From CALZJC01 sp041574955 (GTDB lineage: Bacteria > Acidobacteriota > Thermoanaerobaculia > Multivoradales > JAHEKO01), in contig JBFGNS010000099.1 in the NCBI GenBank assembly GCA_041574955.1, forward strand, positions 1 to 16,202: a DNA stretch of 16,202 nt. Reading direction: 5' to 3'. A model generated the notes under the pieces. That model was not told the origin of the DNA and did no database searches. It was given only the letters and a program-made list of their open reading frames with translations. The position numbers and the translations under genes were made by a program. Shown in pieces: positions 1 through 7,902 of the stretch. The stretch's first letter is position 1, and the number at the start of each line of letters is the position of its first letter.

Positions 1-29
1 CGAAGAAGAAGGCGGCGAAGAAGAAGTAG
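1..29 (+). CDS. C-terminal fragment of a lysine-rich-tailed protein
   Basis: Only the last eight codons of a gene entering from the left are present. From position 3 the reading frame gives KKKAAKKK followed by a TAG stop at 27-29. Lysine/alanine tails of this kind are common at the ends of nucleic-acid-binding proteins such as histone-like proteins, HU variants, topoisomerases and some RNA-binding proteins, but eight residues cannot decide between them. The gene converges on the peptidase gene, and a nested hairpin lies directly after the stop, which fits a real gene end. The frame choice rests on the low-complexity tail plus stop; the other two frames give similar E- or R-rich peptides that run on without a matching stop. 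Confidence 0.45.
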
Positions 30-33
30 CGCC

Positions 34-71
34 TGGCGCGGTCGCTCCCTGGAGCGAGCGACGAGGCGCCA
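34..71. terminator. Nested hairpin between convergent genes
   Basis: The arms TGGCGC (34-39) and GCGCCA (66-71) enclose GTCGCTC (41-47) and GAGCGAC (56-62). The inner part can also pair as TCGCTC / GAGCGA with a CCTG tetraloop. The hairpin sits just after the stop of the incoming plus-strand gene and before the stop of the minus-strand peptidase gene, so it could end transcription in both directions. There is no T-tract on either side, so this is not a canonical intrinsic terminator. Confidence 0.45.
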
Positions 72-110
72 TGGTGGCCGGAAGGAAAGGCCGAGGCCTG
101 TCGGGGCCCG

Positions 111-1646
111 CTACAGCCGGTCGGTGTCGCGGACGAAGCTCGCCAGGTCGGCGCGGAACTTCTCGAGCGACGGCTGGTGCAGGTACATCATGTGGCCGGC
201 CTCGTAGAGCTCGATGCGGATGCGCTCGCGCGCCTCGGGCTCGATGTCGAGGTGCGCGATGTCGTGCTTGGTGGCGAGGGTGGGGGTGGCCAGGTCGTAG
301 TAGCCCTGCTGCACCAGCAGGTGGAGGCCCGGGTTCATGGTCAGCGCCATCGCCAGATCACCGCGCAGGTTGGCCCACGGCACCGCCCAGCCGCGCGAGT
401 CCGGCGGCCGGTGCTCCCAGTCCCAGTCCCTGACGCCACCCATGATCTGGTAGGTCTCGTCGCGCCCGAACCCGAGCACGTCGTGCATGTAGCTCAGGAA
501 GGCGGCGGTGAACGCCGGCCCCACCGCCGGGAAGAACGGGTCGTAGTCCATGTCCTCGGCCAGCGGGTTGACCGACGGGCCGATGAAGCGCGAGTCGATG
601 CGGCCGGTGATGCGCCGCTCGCCGCGCTTGAGCTCCTGCAGGAACTGCTGGTGGCTCACCCGCAGGTCGGCACGCAGCCAGTAGTCGGCCGAGGTGCCGG
701 TATAGCGCGCCAGCTTCTCGGCCACCGCCTGCTTCTCTTCGGCGGAGATGGTGTAACCCTTGAGCAGCGCCGGCGCGTACTCGTCGTAGGCGAACCGCTC
801 GACCTCGGCGTGGAACGCTTCGAGATCTTCGGGCTTGTCGGGGATGGCGTCGTGGTACCAGGCGGTGGCCGCCAGCGTCGGCAGGTAGAGCACGTGCGGC
901 AGGTCGATGCCGCCGCCGTCGATGCCCGAGCCCATGTCGAGGAACGGCGACACCACGATGACGCCGTTGAAGTTCATGCCGTGGACGCTCTGCAGGTGCC
1001 ACACCAGCCCGGCGGTGCGGATGCCGCCGTAGCTCTCGCCCAGGATGTACTTGGGCGACGCCCACCGCCCGTTGGCGGTGACGTACTCCTTGATGAACGA
1101 GCCCACCGAGCGGATGTCCTGGTCGACGCCCCAGAAGTCCTTGCCCTCGGCGTCGCCCAGCGGCTTGCTGAAGCCGGTACCGACCGGGTCGACCATCACC
1201 AGGTCGGTGACGTCGATGATGCTGTACTCGTTGTCCACCCGGCGGGCCGGCGGCGGCGGCGTGTAGCCCTCGTCCTCGACCACCACCCGCTGCGGCCCGA
1301 GCACCCCCATGTGCAGCCAGATCGACGACGAGCCCGGGCCGCCGTTGAAGGCGAACATCACCGGCCGGCGGCTCTTGTCCTCGACGCCGTCGCGGGTGTA
1401 GGCGGTGTAGCCGAAGCGCGCGATCGGCTCGCCCTCGTCGTTGTCGAGGATCAGCCAGCCGGCGGTGGCGGTGTAGTCGACCTTGCGGCCGTCGATGGTG
1501 ATCGAGTGCCGGGTCGACGAGGACTTGGGCTCGGGCTTGGCCTCGTCCTTCGTGTCGCCGGCCGGCGGCGCCTCGGCGGCGCTGGCCTGGCCGAGGCAGG
1601 TCAGGGCGGTGAGCAGCATCAGAGCGGAGAGTCGGACGGTCTTCAT
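111..1646 (-). CDS. Secreted S10-family serine carboxypeptidase-like peptidase
   Basis: A 511-aa alpha/beta-hydrolase of the serine carboxypeptidase (S10) family, which removes C-terminal residues from peptides. The family signatures are all visible: oxyanion-hole motif NGGPGSSS at residues 101-108, nucleophile motif GESYGG at 203-208 (Ser205), Asp451 in YYDLATP and His485 in EAGHMMY. The N-terminus is a Sec signal peptide (MKTVRLSALMLLTALTCLGQ, cleavage probably after ASA at residue 23), so the enzyme should act in the periplasm or outside. No lipobox is seen. An in-frame upstream ATG at 1802 exists, but the ATG at 1646 is chosen because AGGAG (1654-1658) lies 7 nt before it and the signal peptide starts there. 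The gene diverges from the unknown secreted protein at 1787. The substrate is unknown; bacterial members are often annotated only as S10 peptidases. Confidence 0.93.
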   Translation of the reverse strand: MKTVRLSALMLLTALTCLGQASAAEAPPAGDTKDEAKPEPKSSSTRHSITIDGRKVDYTATAGWLILDNDEGEPIARFGYTAYTRDGVEDKSRRPVMFAFNGGPGSSSIWLHMGVLGPQRVVVEDEGYTPPPPARRVDNEYSIIDVTDLVMVDPVGTGFSKPLGDAEGKDFWGVDQDIRSVGSFIKEYVTANGRWASPKYILGESYGGIRTAGLVWHLQSVHGMNFNGVIVVSPFLDMGSGIDGGGIDLPHVLYLPTLAATAWYHDAIPDKPEDLEAFHAEVERFAYDEYAPALLKGYTISAEEKQAVAEKLARYTGTSADYWLRADLRVSHQQFLQELKRGERRITGRIDSRFIGPSVNPLAEDMDYDPFFPAVGPAFTAAFLSYMHDVLGFGRDETYQIMGGVRDWDWEHRPPDSRGWAVPWANLRGDLAMALTMNPGLHLLVQQGYYDLATPTLATKHDIAHLDIEPEARERIRIELYEAGHMMYLHQPSLEKFRADLASFVRDTDRL

Positions 1647-1720
1647 GGGCCTGCTCCTGGAGGTCGGTGCGGAGTCCGGCGGCCGATGCGGCCGCCCTCC
1701 GGCGTGGGCTGGAAGCCGCG

Positions 1721-1726
1721 AGTCTA
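1721..1726 (-). promoter_or_regulatory. Candidate -10 element for the S10 peptidase gene
   Basis: The minus strand reads TAGACT here, about 75 nt upstream of the peptidase start codon, in the 140-bp gap between divergent genes. The same hexamer is found upstream of the kinase gene at 5133. No convincing -35 box is visible at the expected spacing, so this is a motif-only prediction. Confidence 0.3.
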
Positions 1727-1786
1727 GCAAGGCTGTGGACTGTCTCACCGCCACCGGGCCCGGCTTCGGGCAGACTGGCGACGGGC

Positions 1787-2986
1787 GTGGGGCGCAGCAC
1801 ACATCGACCCGGCCCTGCCGCCGCGTTCGGTCTTCTCGTGGCCGCCGCTGCCGCGGGTGTCGCTCCCTGCCACGCGCAGGAGCTGGCCGGCTGCCCGCTG
1901 TTCCCCGCCGACAGCATCTGGAACGTCCGGGTCGACCAGCTGCCGGTGGCCGCCGGCTCGGACGCCTGGGTGGCGACCATCGGCGCCGGCGCCGGCCTCC
2001 ATCCCGACTTCGGCGCCGGCGACTGGCCGCCCGGCTCCGGCTCGCCGATCGGCATCCCGTACACCACCGTGCCGGCGAGCCAGCCAGCGGTGCCGATCAG
2101 CTTCGACTACGCCGACGAGAGCGACCCGGGGCCCTACCCCGTCCCGCCGGACGCTCCGATCGAAGGCGGGCCGGAGTTCACCGGGGATCGCCACGTGCTG
2201 GTCGTCGAGCGTGACGGCTGCACGCTCTACGAGCTGTTCCACGCCTTTCCCGAGAACGGCGGCTCCTCCTGGCACGCCGGCTCCGGCGCCGTCTTCGCTC
2301 TCGACTCCTACGCCCTGCGGCCCGCCGGCTGGACCTCGGCCGACGCCGCCGGCCTGCCGATCCTGCCCGGGCTGGTGCGCTACGACGAGGTCGCCGCCGG
2401 TGCCATCCGGCACGCCCTGCGCTTCACCGCGCCGCAGACACGCCGCGAGTACGTCTGGCCGGCGCGCCACTACGCATCGAGCCTCACCGGCGGCGAGTAC
2501 CCGCCGATGGGGCAGCGGTTCCGGCTGCGTGCCGACTTCGACCTGTCCGGCTTCTCGGCGCCGGTGCAGGTGATCCTGCGGGCGCTCAAGCAGTACGGCA
2601 TGATGCTGGCCGACAACGGCTCGCCCTGGTTCCTGTCCGGCGCGCCCGACGAGCGCTGGGACAACGAGCTGCTCGCCGAGCTGCACCTGGTCACCGGCGC
2701 CGACTTCGAGGCCGTCGACGTCACAGGGCTGATGGTCGACCCCGACTCGATGCGCACCTCGCCGGCGGTTCCGTGCACCGCGCCCGAGCAGGTGACGATC
2801 CAGGACGACTCGATCACCGGCTACCGGCTGGTCGAGGCGTGCGACGAGATCCTCGCCGGACCCAACGTGACGGTCTACGGCCCGAACGGCGAGGCTGTGC
2901 TGCACGCGCGCAACCGCGTGGTGCTGTTCGACGGCTTCACGGTCGCGGTCGACGGCAGGTTGGAGGTCGTCACCGGCCAGCCCTGA
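1787..2986 (+). CDS. Secreted protein of unknown function with coat-hanger-type C-terminal domain
   Basis: A protein of about 399 aa. From the GTG at 1787 the N-terminus is a signal peptide (hydrophobic stretch GLLVAAAAAGVAP, cleavage near CHA-QE). An ATG at 1667 is also in frame, but it lies only 20 bp from the divergent peptidase start and its extra 40 residues look non-coding; no strong ribosome site supports either start. The mature protein opens with CPLFPADSIWN, which I recall from uncharacterised secreted bacterial proteins with no known activity. The last 60 residues (NVTVYGPNGEAVLHARNRVV and following DGFTVAVDGRLEVV) resemble the short beta-stack units called 3-coathanger stack domains, found at the C-termini of secreted proteins. 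It is a tight, well-formed ORF with typical codon use. Export is likely; function is unknown. Confidence 0.8.
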   Translation: MGRSTHRPGPAAAFGLLVAAAAAGVAPCHAQELAGCPLFPADSIWNVRVDQLPVAAGSDAWVATIGAGAGLHPDFGAGDWPPGSGSPIGIPYTTVPASQPAVPISFDYADESDPGPYPVPPDAPIEGGPEFTGDRHVLVVERDGCTLYELFHAFPENGGSSWHAGSGAVFALDSYALRPAGWTSADAAGLPILPGLVRYDEVAAGAIRHALRFTAPQTRREYVWPARHYASSLTGGEYPPMGQRFRLRADFDLSGFSAPVQVILRALKQYGMMLADNGSPWFLSGAPDERWDNELLAELHLVTGADFEAVDVTGLMVDPDSMRTSPAVPCTAPEQVTIQDDSITGYRLVEACDEILAGPNVTVYGPNGEAVLHARNRVVLFDGFTVAVDGRLEVVTGQP

Positions 2987-3061
2987 AGCACGGCACCGCC
3001 GGCGAGCGGAGCCAGCGCCAACGCTCTCCGGGGCGCCGCCGATCTTTGCGCTCGCCTGCGG

Positions 3062-3067
3062 TAGGCT
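3062..3067 (+). promoter_or_regulatory. Candidate -10 element giving a leaderless mRNA
   Basis: TAGGCT ends 6 nt before the ATG at 3074, so transcription would begin at or next to the start codon. No Shine-Dalgarno sequence precedes that ATG. A TTTGCG at 3045-3050 is too close to act as a standard -35 box. Confidence 0.4.
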
Positions 3068-3073
3068 CCGAGC

Positions 3074-3271
3074 ATGAGGTTCGAAGCCAACCTCGAAGAG
3101 AGCGAGGACGGCGGCTACGTCGCCTGGTGCCCCGACCCGCACGTCCGGACGCGCGGCCTGTCGCCCGCCAACGCGCTCGACCGGCTGCGCGCCGAGCTGC
3201 GCTACCACGTCGAGCTGTGCCCGTGCTCGGGCGTCGATGACGACTACGTCGAGCTCGACGTGCGAGGCTGA
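3074..3271 (+). CDS. Small HicB-like protein, unpaired
   Basis: A 65-aa protein starting MRFEANLEESEDGGYVAWCP. The beta-strand pattern followed by an amphipathic helix (NALDRLRAELRYHVEL) matches the HicB-like / YcfA-associated antitoxin fold, whose typical opening is a strand, an E-D-G-G-Y turn and a W-C-P strand. Unlike a HicAB module there is no HicA-type RNase gene beside it, and no DNA-binding extension follows the fold, so it may be a stand-alone protein of the fold rather than an antitoxin. The C-terminal part (CPCSGVDDDYVELDVR) has two cysteines and an acidic turn that may mark a subfamily. The start lacks a Shine-Dalgarno sequence but sits 6 nt after a -10-like hexamer. Confidence 0.7.
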   Translation: MRFEANLEESEDGGYVAWCPDPHVRTRGLSPANALDRLRAELRYHVELCPCSGVDDDYVELDVRG

Positions 3272-3521
3272 TCCGGCGGCGTGAGCGGGGGTCGCTGCAG
3301 GAGGTGAGCAGCTTCCGGCCCGCTCGCCCGCACGCCCAGGCCGGCGAGCCGCCGGCTGCAACCGGTTTGCGCCCGACGCCGTCCAACACTCGAAAGAACG
3401 GAACGGAGGCGCGAGTGGTCCGGTACAGCAACAGGAATCTCGTCCAGCGGGCTCTCGCTCCCGTTTCACTGCTGCGGCTCGTTGGCCTCCGGTCCGCCGC
3501 CGCCCGCGGCAACCCTGGCCG
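3272..3521. other. 250-bp intergenic stretch without a supported gene
   Basis: No convincing gene is seen. An open frame from a GTG at 3304 to the TGA at 3523-3525 overlaps the next ATG as ATGA, but the AGGAG before it directly abuts the GTG and its predicted peptide (73 aa, R/P/A-rich) looks like nothing known. The middle part (about 3385-3445) is less GC-rich than its surroundings and may carry the promoter of the DUF418 gene, although no clear -35/-10 pair can be named. Confidence 0.4.
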
Positions 3522-4868
3522 ATGACGGCGGCCGCGACGCGCCAGCCGATCGGCCCGAGCCCGGGCCCCGTCGCGCCCGGCGACCGCATCGAGGCGATCG
3601 ACGTCGTGCGCGGCTTCGCCCTGCTCGGCATTCTGGTGATGAACGTCACCGGCATGGCGTACCCGATGGCCGCCTACTTCAATCCGATGGCCTACGGCGG
3701 CTCGACCGGCATCGACTACGCCGCCTGGGTGTTCGCCCATCTGTTCTTCGAGCTCAAGATGATGGGGCTGTTCTCGATGCTGTTCGGCGCCGGCGTCGTG
3801 CTGATGGCCGAGCGAGCGGAGGCGGCAGGACGGCCGTTCGGCAGGATCTACTACCGGCGCATCTTCTGGCTGCTGGTGATCGGTCTCCTCCACGCCTATC
3901 TGCTGTGGCACGGCGACATCCTGGTGACCTACGCCCTGTGCGGGCTGGTGCTCTATCTGTTCCGCCGGCGGTCGGCGCGGGCCCTGATCGCCAGCGGCCT
4001 CGCGGTGCTCGTCTTCGGCGCACTGCTGTCGGCCGGAGGCGGCTACGCCCAGGGGATGCTGCGCGACGTGGTGGTGGAGATCGAGGCCAAGGTGGCGGCC
4101 GGGCAGGAGATGACGCCGCGCCGGCAGGCGCTGGTCGATCAGTGGGACGACGTGCGGCGCTCCTTCGCGCCGACCCCGGAGGAGACCGCGGAAACGATCG
4201 CCACCATGCGGGGCACCCCGCGCGAAGTGCTCGCGGCCAACGTCGAGGAGACGATCGCCATGCACACGCAGGCGGTGCCGTTCATGCTGTTCTGGCGCGC
4301 GCTCGCGCTGATGCTGCTGGGCATGGCGCTGCTCAAGACCGGTGTCCTCAGCGGGGCGCGAACGCGCGGCTTCTACCTGCGGTGTGCCGCCATCGGCCTC
4401 GGACTCGGCCTGCCGCTCGTCGCTATCGGCATCTGGCGCTGGAGCCTGCACGGCTACGACTTCGTCAGCAGCTTCCTCATCGACGGTCAGTACAACTACT
4501 TCGGCAGCGTCCTGGTCAGCCTGGGCTACCTCGGGCTGCTGATGCTGTTCTGCCGGTCGGGCAGGCTGCCCGGCGTCCGCCGGCGTCTGGCGGCGGTCGG
4601 ACGCACGGCTCTGACCAACTATCTGCTGCAGACGGTTCTCGGCGTTGCCGTCTTCCACGGCTACGGCCTCGCCCTGTTCGGAGGCCCCAGCCGCGCCGAG
4701 CTCTGGTGGTTCATCCTCGCGGTCTGGATCGCGCAGCTCGTCGCCAGCCCCTGGTGGCTCGACCGCTACCGCTTCGGTCCGGCCGAGTGGCTGTGGCGGA
4801 CGCTCACCCACTGGCGCTGGCAGCCCTTGCGCGTCGCCGACCCGCCCGGCAACTCGGCGACCGGCTAG
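3522..4868 (+). CDS. DUF418 (YeiB-like) integral membrane protein
   Basis: A 448-aa polytopic membrane protein. It begins with a cytoplasmic segment leading to RIEAIDVVRGFALLGILVMN, the typical first helix of the DUF418/YeiB family, and ends with the family's conserved C-terminal region (GRTALTNYLLQ at about 361-371, then RFGPAEWLWRTLTHWRWQPL near the end). About eight to ten hydrophobic helices are visible, with a long soluble loop of about 75 residues (roughly 185-255, rich in E, R and T) in the middle. Members are thought to be membrane transport-like proteins related to acyltransferase-3 folds, but no substrate is established. Length is close to the family norm. The ATG at 3522 has no Shine-Dalgarno sequence. 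Function in this organism is not inferable from its neighbours. Confidence 0.9.
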   Translation: MTAAATRQPIGPSPGPVAPGDRIEAIDVVRGFALLGILVMNVTGMAYPMAAYFNPMAYGGSTGIDYAAWVFAHLFFELKMMGLFSMLFGAGVVLMAERAEAAGRPFGRIYYRRIFWLLVIGLLHAYLLWHGDILVTYALCGLVLYLFRRRSARALIASGLAVLVFGALLSAGGGYAQGMLRDVVVEIEAKVAAGQEMTPRRQALVDQWDDVRRSFAPTPEETAETIATMRGTPREVLAANVEETIAMHTQAVPFMLFWRALALMLLGMALLKTGVLSGARTRGFYLRCAAIGLGLGLPLVAIGIWRWSLHGYDFVSSFLIDGQYNYFGSVLVSLGYLGLLMLFCRSGRLPGVRRRLAAVGRTALTNYLLQTVLGVAVFHGYGLALFGGPSRAELWWFILAVWIAQLVASPWWLDRYRFGPAEWLWRTLTHWRWQPLRVADPPGNSATG

Positions 4869-5160
4869 CGTGGGACCGACGCGGGACCACCGTGCACGGG
4901 CTTTCCCGGGCTGACCCCGCGACGCCACGGCTCCCTCGACCGTCGGCGTGCTCGACGCAGCCGGCAATACCGATCCGCGCGGTGGCGCTCGCGGTCGGCA
5001 GCTTCGAGTTTCGGCGCGTCGAGCCGTGAGACCGCGGCTGACCGCCGGCGAGAGTCGCGGCTGGGGGGGGATCGCCGGCCCGAGGTGACCGCCCTGGTGC
5101 CGGGGGCCGGGACACGCCGGCAGGTGGGTCGATAGACTCGCTCCGACACCCGAGCTCCCC
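4869..5160. other. Intergenic region upstream of the kinase gene
   Basis: A 292-bp stretch between the DUF418 and kinase genes. It contains a run of eight G residues at 5063-5070 and a -10-like TAGACT at 5133-5138, about 22 nt before the kinase GTG. No ORF with a recognisable product or RNA gene is seen. Confidence 0.4.
5133..5138 (+). promoter_or_regulatory. Candidate -10 element for the kinase gene
   Basis: TAGACT lies 22 nt before the GTG start, giving a short 5' leader of about 15 nt without a clear Shine-Dalgarno sequence. The same hexamer occurs on the minus strand before the S10 peptidase gene. No -35 box is evident. Confidence 0.35.
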
Positions 5161-7866
5161 GTGGACGCAGACAGCAACTCCTCGTTGGCCGGCCGTCGGC
5201 TGGGCCGCTACAGGATCACCGGCAAGCTCGGCGCCGGCGGCATGGGCGAGGTGTGGGCCGCCGAGGACACCAGCCTCAAGCGCCAGGTGGCGCTCAAGCT
5301 GCTGCCGGCCGAGCTGGCCGCCGACGAGCAGCGGCTCGAGCGGTTCCAGCGCGAGGCCGAGACGGTGGCGGCGCTCAACCACCCGAGCATCGTGACCCTC
5401 TACTCGGTGGAGGAGGCCGACGGCGTCCGCTTCCTCACCATGGAGCTGGTCGAGGGCGAGACACTCGGCGAGATCCTGGGGCGCGGCGCCCTGCCGCTCG
5501 AACGCTTCTTCCCCGTCGCGGTGGCGCTGGCCGATGCGCTGGCCGCGGCCCACGCCAAGGGCGTCGTGCACCGGGACCTGAAGCCCGCCAACGTCATGAT
5601 CACCACCGAGGGCCGGGTCAAGGTTCTCGACTTCGGGCTCGCCAAGCCGCTGGCCGAGGCGGCGCGCGCCGCGGCCCCGGAGATGACCGCGCTGGCCACC
5701 GAGGCGCTCACCGAGGAGGGCGTGGTGCTGGGCACCATGCCCTATATGTCCCCCGAGCAGGTGCAGGGTCACGTGGTCGACCACCGCAGCGACATCTTCT
5801 CGCTCGGCGTGGTGCTGTACGAGATGCTGTGCGGCAGGCGGCCGTTCGGCGGCGACAGCCCTGCGGCGCTGGTCTCCTCGATCCTGCGCGACACGCCGGA
5901 CCCGGTCACCGAGCTGCGCTCCGACCTGCCGCGCCAGCTCGCTCGCATCGTCCAGCAGTGCCTCGAGAAGGACCCCCAGCGGCGCTATCAGAGCGCGCTC
6001 GACGTGCGCAACCAGCTCGAGTCGCTGGCGACCGAGGTCTCGAGCGGCACGGTGGTGGCGGCCACCCGGCCGGCCCCGCAGGCGGCCCGACGCCGCGGCA
6101 AGGCGTCGTGGATCGCCGCGGCAGCCGCCGTGGCCGTGCTGGCGGCGCTGGCGGCCTGGTGGAGCGGCCGGCCGGGGGCGCCCCGCCGGCCGGCCGCCGA
6201 CGCCGCCGGGCAAGGCGCGGACGGGCGCCGGATGCTCGTCGTGCTGCCGTTCGAGAACCTCGGCCCCGCCGAGGACGAGTACTTCGCCGCCGGCATCACC
6301 GACGAGATCACCAGCCGCCTGGCCTCGGTCAGCGACCTGGGGGTGATCTCCCGCAACAGCGCGCTGCGTTACGCCGGCACCGCCAAGAGCGCGCGCGAGA
6401 TCGGCCGCGAGCTGGGCGTGACCCACGTGCTGGCGGGCACCGTGCGCTGGGCGCGCGGCGCCGAAGGCAGCCGGGTGCGCATCACCCCCACCCTGAGCCG
6501 CACCGCCGACGAGCTGCAGGTCTGGTCGCAGAGCTTCGAGCGCGTGCTCGAGGACATCTTCGAGGTGCAGAGCGACATCGCCGGCCGGGTGATCGAGCAG
6601 CTCGGGGTGACGCTCCTCGACCGCGAGCAGCGGGCGCTCGACGCCCGACCCACCGACAACCTCGAGGCCTACCAGGCCTACCTGCGCGGCCTCGACCAGA
6701 CCGGCCGGCTGACCTACTCGCTCCCGGACCGGCTGCTCGAGGTGGAGATGTTCGAGCGCGCCGTCGAGCTCGACCCCGGCTTCGCCCTCGCCTGGGCCGA
6801 GCTGTCGCGGGCGCACAGCAACCTGATCAACCTGGGCATGGACCCCTCGGGCGAGCGGCTCGCTGCCGCCAAGGCCGCGGTCGACCGCGCGCTGGCGCTC
6901 GCCCCCGAGCTGCCCGAGGCCCATCTCGCCCTGGCCTACTACCACTACTGGGGCAAGCGCGAGTACGACCAGGCCCTGGCGGCGCTGGCGGTCGCCGAGC
7001 GAGGCCTGCCCAACAGCGCGGCGGTCGCCGCCACCAGGGCCTGGATCGCCCGCCGCCAAGGGCGCTGGCAGGACTCGCTGCGCCTGGCCGAGGAAAGCTT
7101 CCGGCTCGACCCGCTGTCGAGCGAGGTGGTGCGCGAGATCGGCGTGATCCTGATGTCGCTGCGACGGTTCGACCGCGCGGTCGAGTCGCTGGATCGCTCG
7201 ATCGCGCTGGCGCCGGATCAGCAGGCCGCCTATCTCTTCAAGGTCATGGTCGAGTGGGCGCGCGGCGATCTCGCGGCGGCGCGCGCGGCGATCGCCGCCA
7301 CGCCGGGGTCCGCCAGCCTGTATTCGAACTGGTTCGACTGGTTCCAGGCGCTCTACGAACGCGACTGGCAGGCCGCCGAGGCTGCTGCCAGCCGCTTTCC
7401 CGACTCCGGCGTGTTCGGCGTTCCCGACCTGATGATGTGCCGCGAGCTGGCGCTGGGCGACCTCGAGCGGTTCCGCGGCAACCCGTCCGCGGCGCGCCCG
7501 CTGTGGCAGGCCGCGCGACGCAAGCTCGAGGTGGCGATCGCCGAGACCCCCGGCGACGCCAGGGCGCACGCCGCCCTCGGCCGCGTGCTGGCCGGCCTCG
7601 GGTTGAAGCAGGAGGCGGTGGCGGCGGGCCGCCACGCGGTCGAGCTGCTGCCGGTCTCGCGCGACGCCCTGCACGGCCCGCGGCAGCAGCTGGCGCTGGC
7701 CATGACCTACGCCTGGGTCGGCGAACCCGAGCTGGCCGTCGAGCAGCTCTCCGAGCTGCTTTCCGAGCAGACCCCGCTGACCGCGGCCTGGATCCGTCTC
7801 GAGCCCTACTTCGACCCGCTGCGCGGGCACCCCGGTTTCGAGGCGCTGATGGCGGCGCACCGGTGA
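5161..7866 (+). CDS. Membrane Ser/Thr protein kinase with TolB-like domain and TPR repeats
   Basis: A 901-aa eukaryotic-type (Hanks) kinase. The cytoplasmic kinase domain spans residues about 17-290: glycine loop GKLGAGGMGEV (21-31), ATP lysine K46 in VALK, catalytic loop HRDLKPAN (137-144, Asp139), DFG (157-159) and a P+1 region YMSPEQ (195-200). All catalytic residues are present and it is an RD kinase. One transmembrane helix lies at about 316-335 (WIAAAAAVAVLAALAAWW). The extracytoplasmic part begins with a TolB N-terminal / FlgO-like domain (about 358-485: MLVVLPFENLGP, then GITDEITSRLA), followed by TPR-like helical repeats to the C-terminus (about 500-900). This layout is widespread in acidobacterial signalling kinases, and the outside region is presumed to sense or bind a partner. 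The GTG start has no Shine-Dalgarno sequence. The PilZ gene follows 36 bp downstream. Confidence 0.95.
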   Translation: MDADSNSSLAGRRLGRYRITGKLGAGGMGEVWAAEDTSLKRQVALKLLPAELAADEQRLERFQREAETVAALNHPSIVTLYSVEEADGVRFLTMELVEGETLGEILGRGALPLERFFPVAVALADALAAAHAKGVVHRDLKPANVMITTEGRVKVLDFGLAKPLAEAARAAAPEMTALATEALTEEGVVLGTMPYMSPEQVQGHVVDHRSDIFSLGVVLYEMLCGRRPFGGDSPAALVSSILRDTPDPVTELRSDLPRQLARIVQQCLEKDPQRRYQSALDVRNQLESLATEVSSGTVVAATRPAPQAARRRGKASWIAAAAAVAVLAALAAWWSGRPGAPRRPAADAAGQGADGRRMLVVLPFENLGPAEDEYFAAGITDEITSRLASVSDLGVISRNSALRYAGTAKSAREIGRELGVTHVLAGTVRWARGAEGSRVRITPTLSRTADELQVWSQSFERVLEDIFEVQSDIAGRVIEQLGVTLLDREQRALDARPTDNLEAYQAYLRGLDQTGRLTYSLPDRLLEVEMFERAVELDPGFALAWAELSRAHSNLINLGMDPSGERLAAAKAAVDRALALAPELPEAHLALAYYHYWGKREYDQALAALAVAERGLPNSAAVAATRAWIARRQGRWQDSLRLAEESFRLDPLSSEVVREIGVILMSLRRFDRAVESLDRSIALAPDQQAAYLFKVMVEWARGDLAAARAAIAATPGSASLYSNWFDWFQALYERDWQAAEAAASRFPDSGVFGVPDLMMCRELALGDLERFRGNPSAARPLWQAARRKLEVAIAETPGDARAHAALGRVLAGLGLKQEAVAAGRHAVELLPVSRDALHGPRQQLALAMTYAWVGEPELAVEQLSELLSEQTPLTAAWIRLEPYFDPLRGHPGFEALMAAHR

Positions 7867-7887
7867 GCCGCCCGTCGCGCGGCCCGT

Positions 7888-7893
7888 TACAAT
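7888..7893 (+). promoter_or_regulatory. Candidate -10 element giving a near-leaderless mRNA
   Basis: TACAAT, a near-consensus -10 hexamer, ends 9 nt before the ATG of the PilZ gene. No ribosome-binding site is present between them. It lies in the 36-bp gap after the kinase stop, so the PilZ gene may have its own promoter in addition to read-through. Confidence 0.45.
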
Positions 7894-7902
7894 CGACGTC
7901 GC

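Noticed and set aside
177..2067. Long frames overlapping the S10 peptidase and unknown secreted gene (177-1727 +, 358-2067 -)
   Set aside because: No recognisable motifs, skewed composition, and in conflict with the well-supported peptidase gene.
5063..5070. Run of eight G residues before the kinase gene as a phase-variation tract
   Set aside because: It lies about 90 bp upstream of the start, outside the likely -35/-10 spacer, and a single G tract is expected by chance in DNA this GC-rich.
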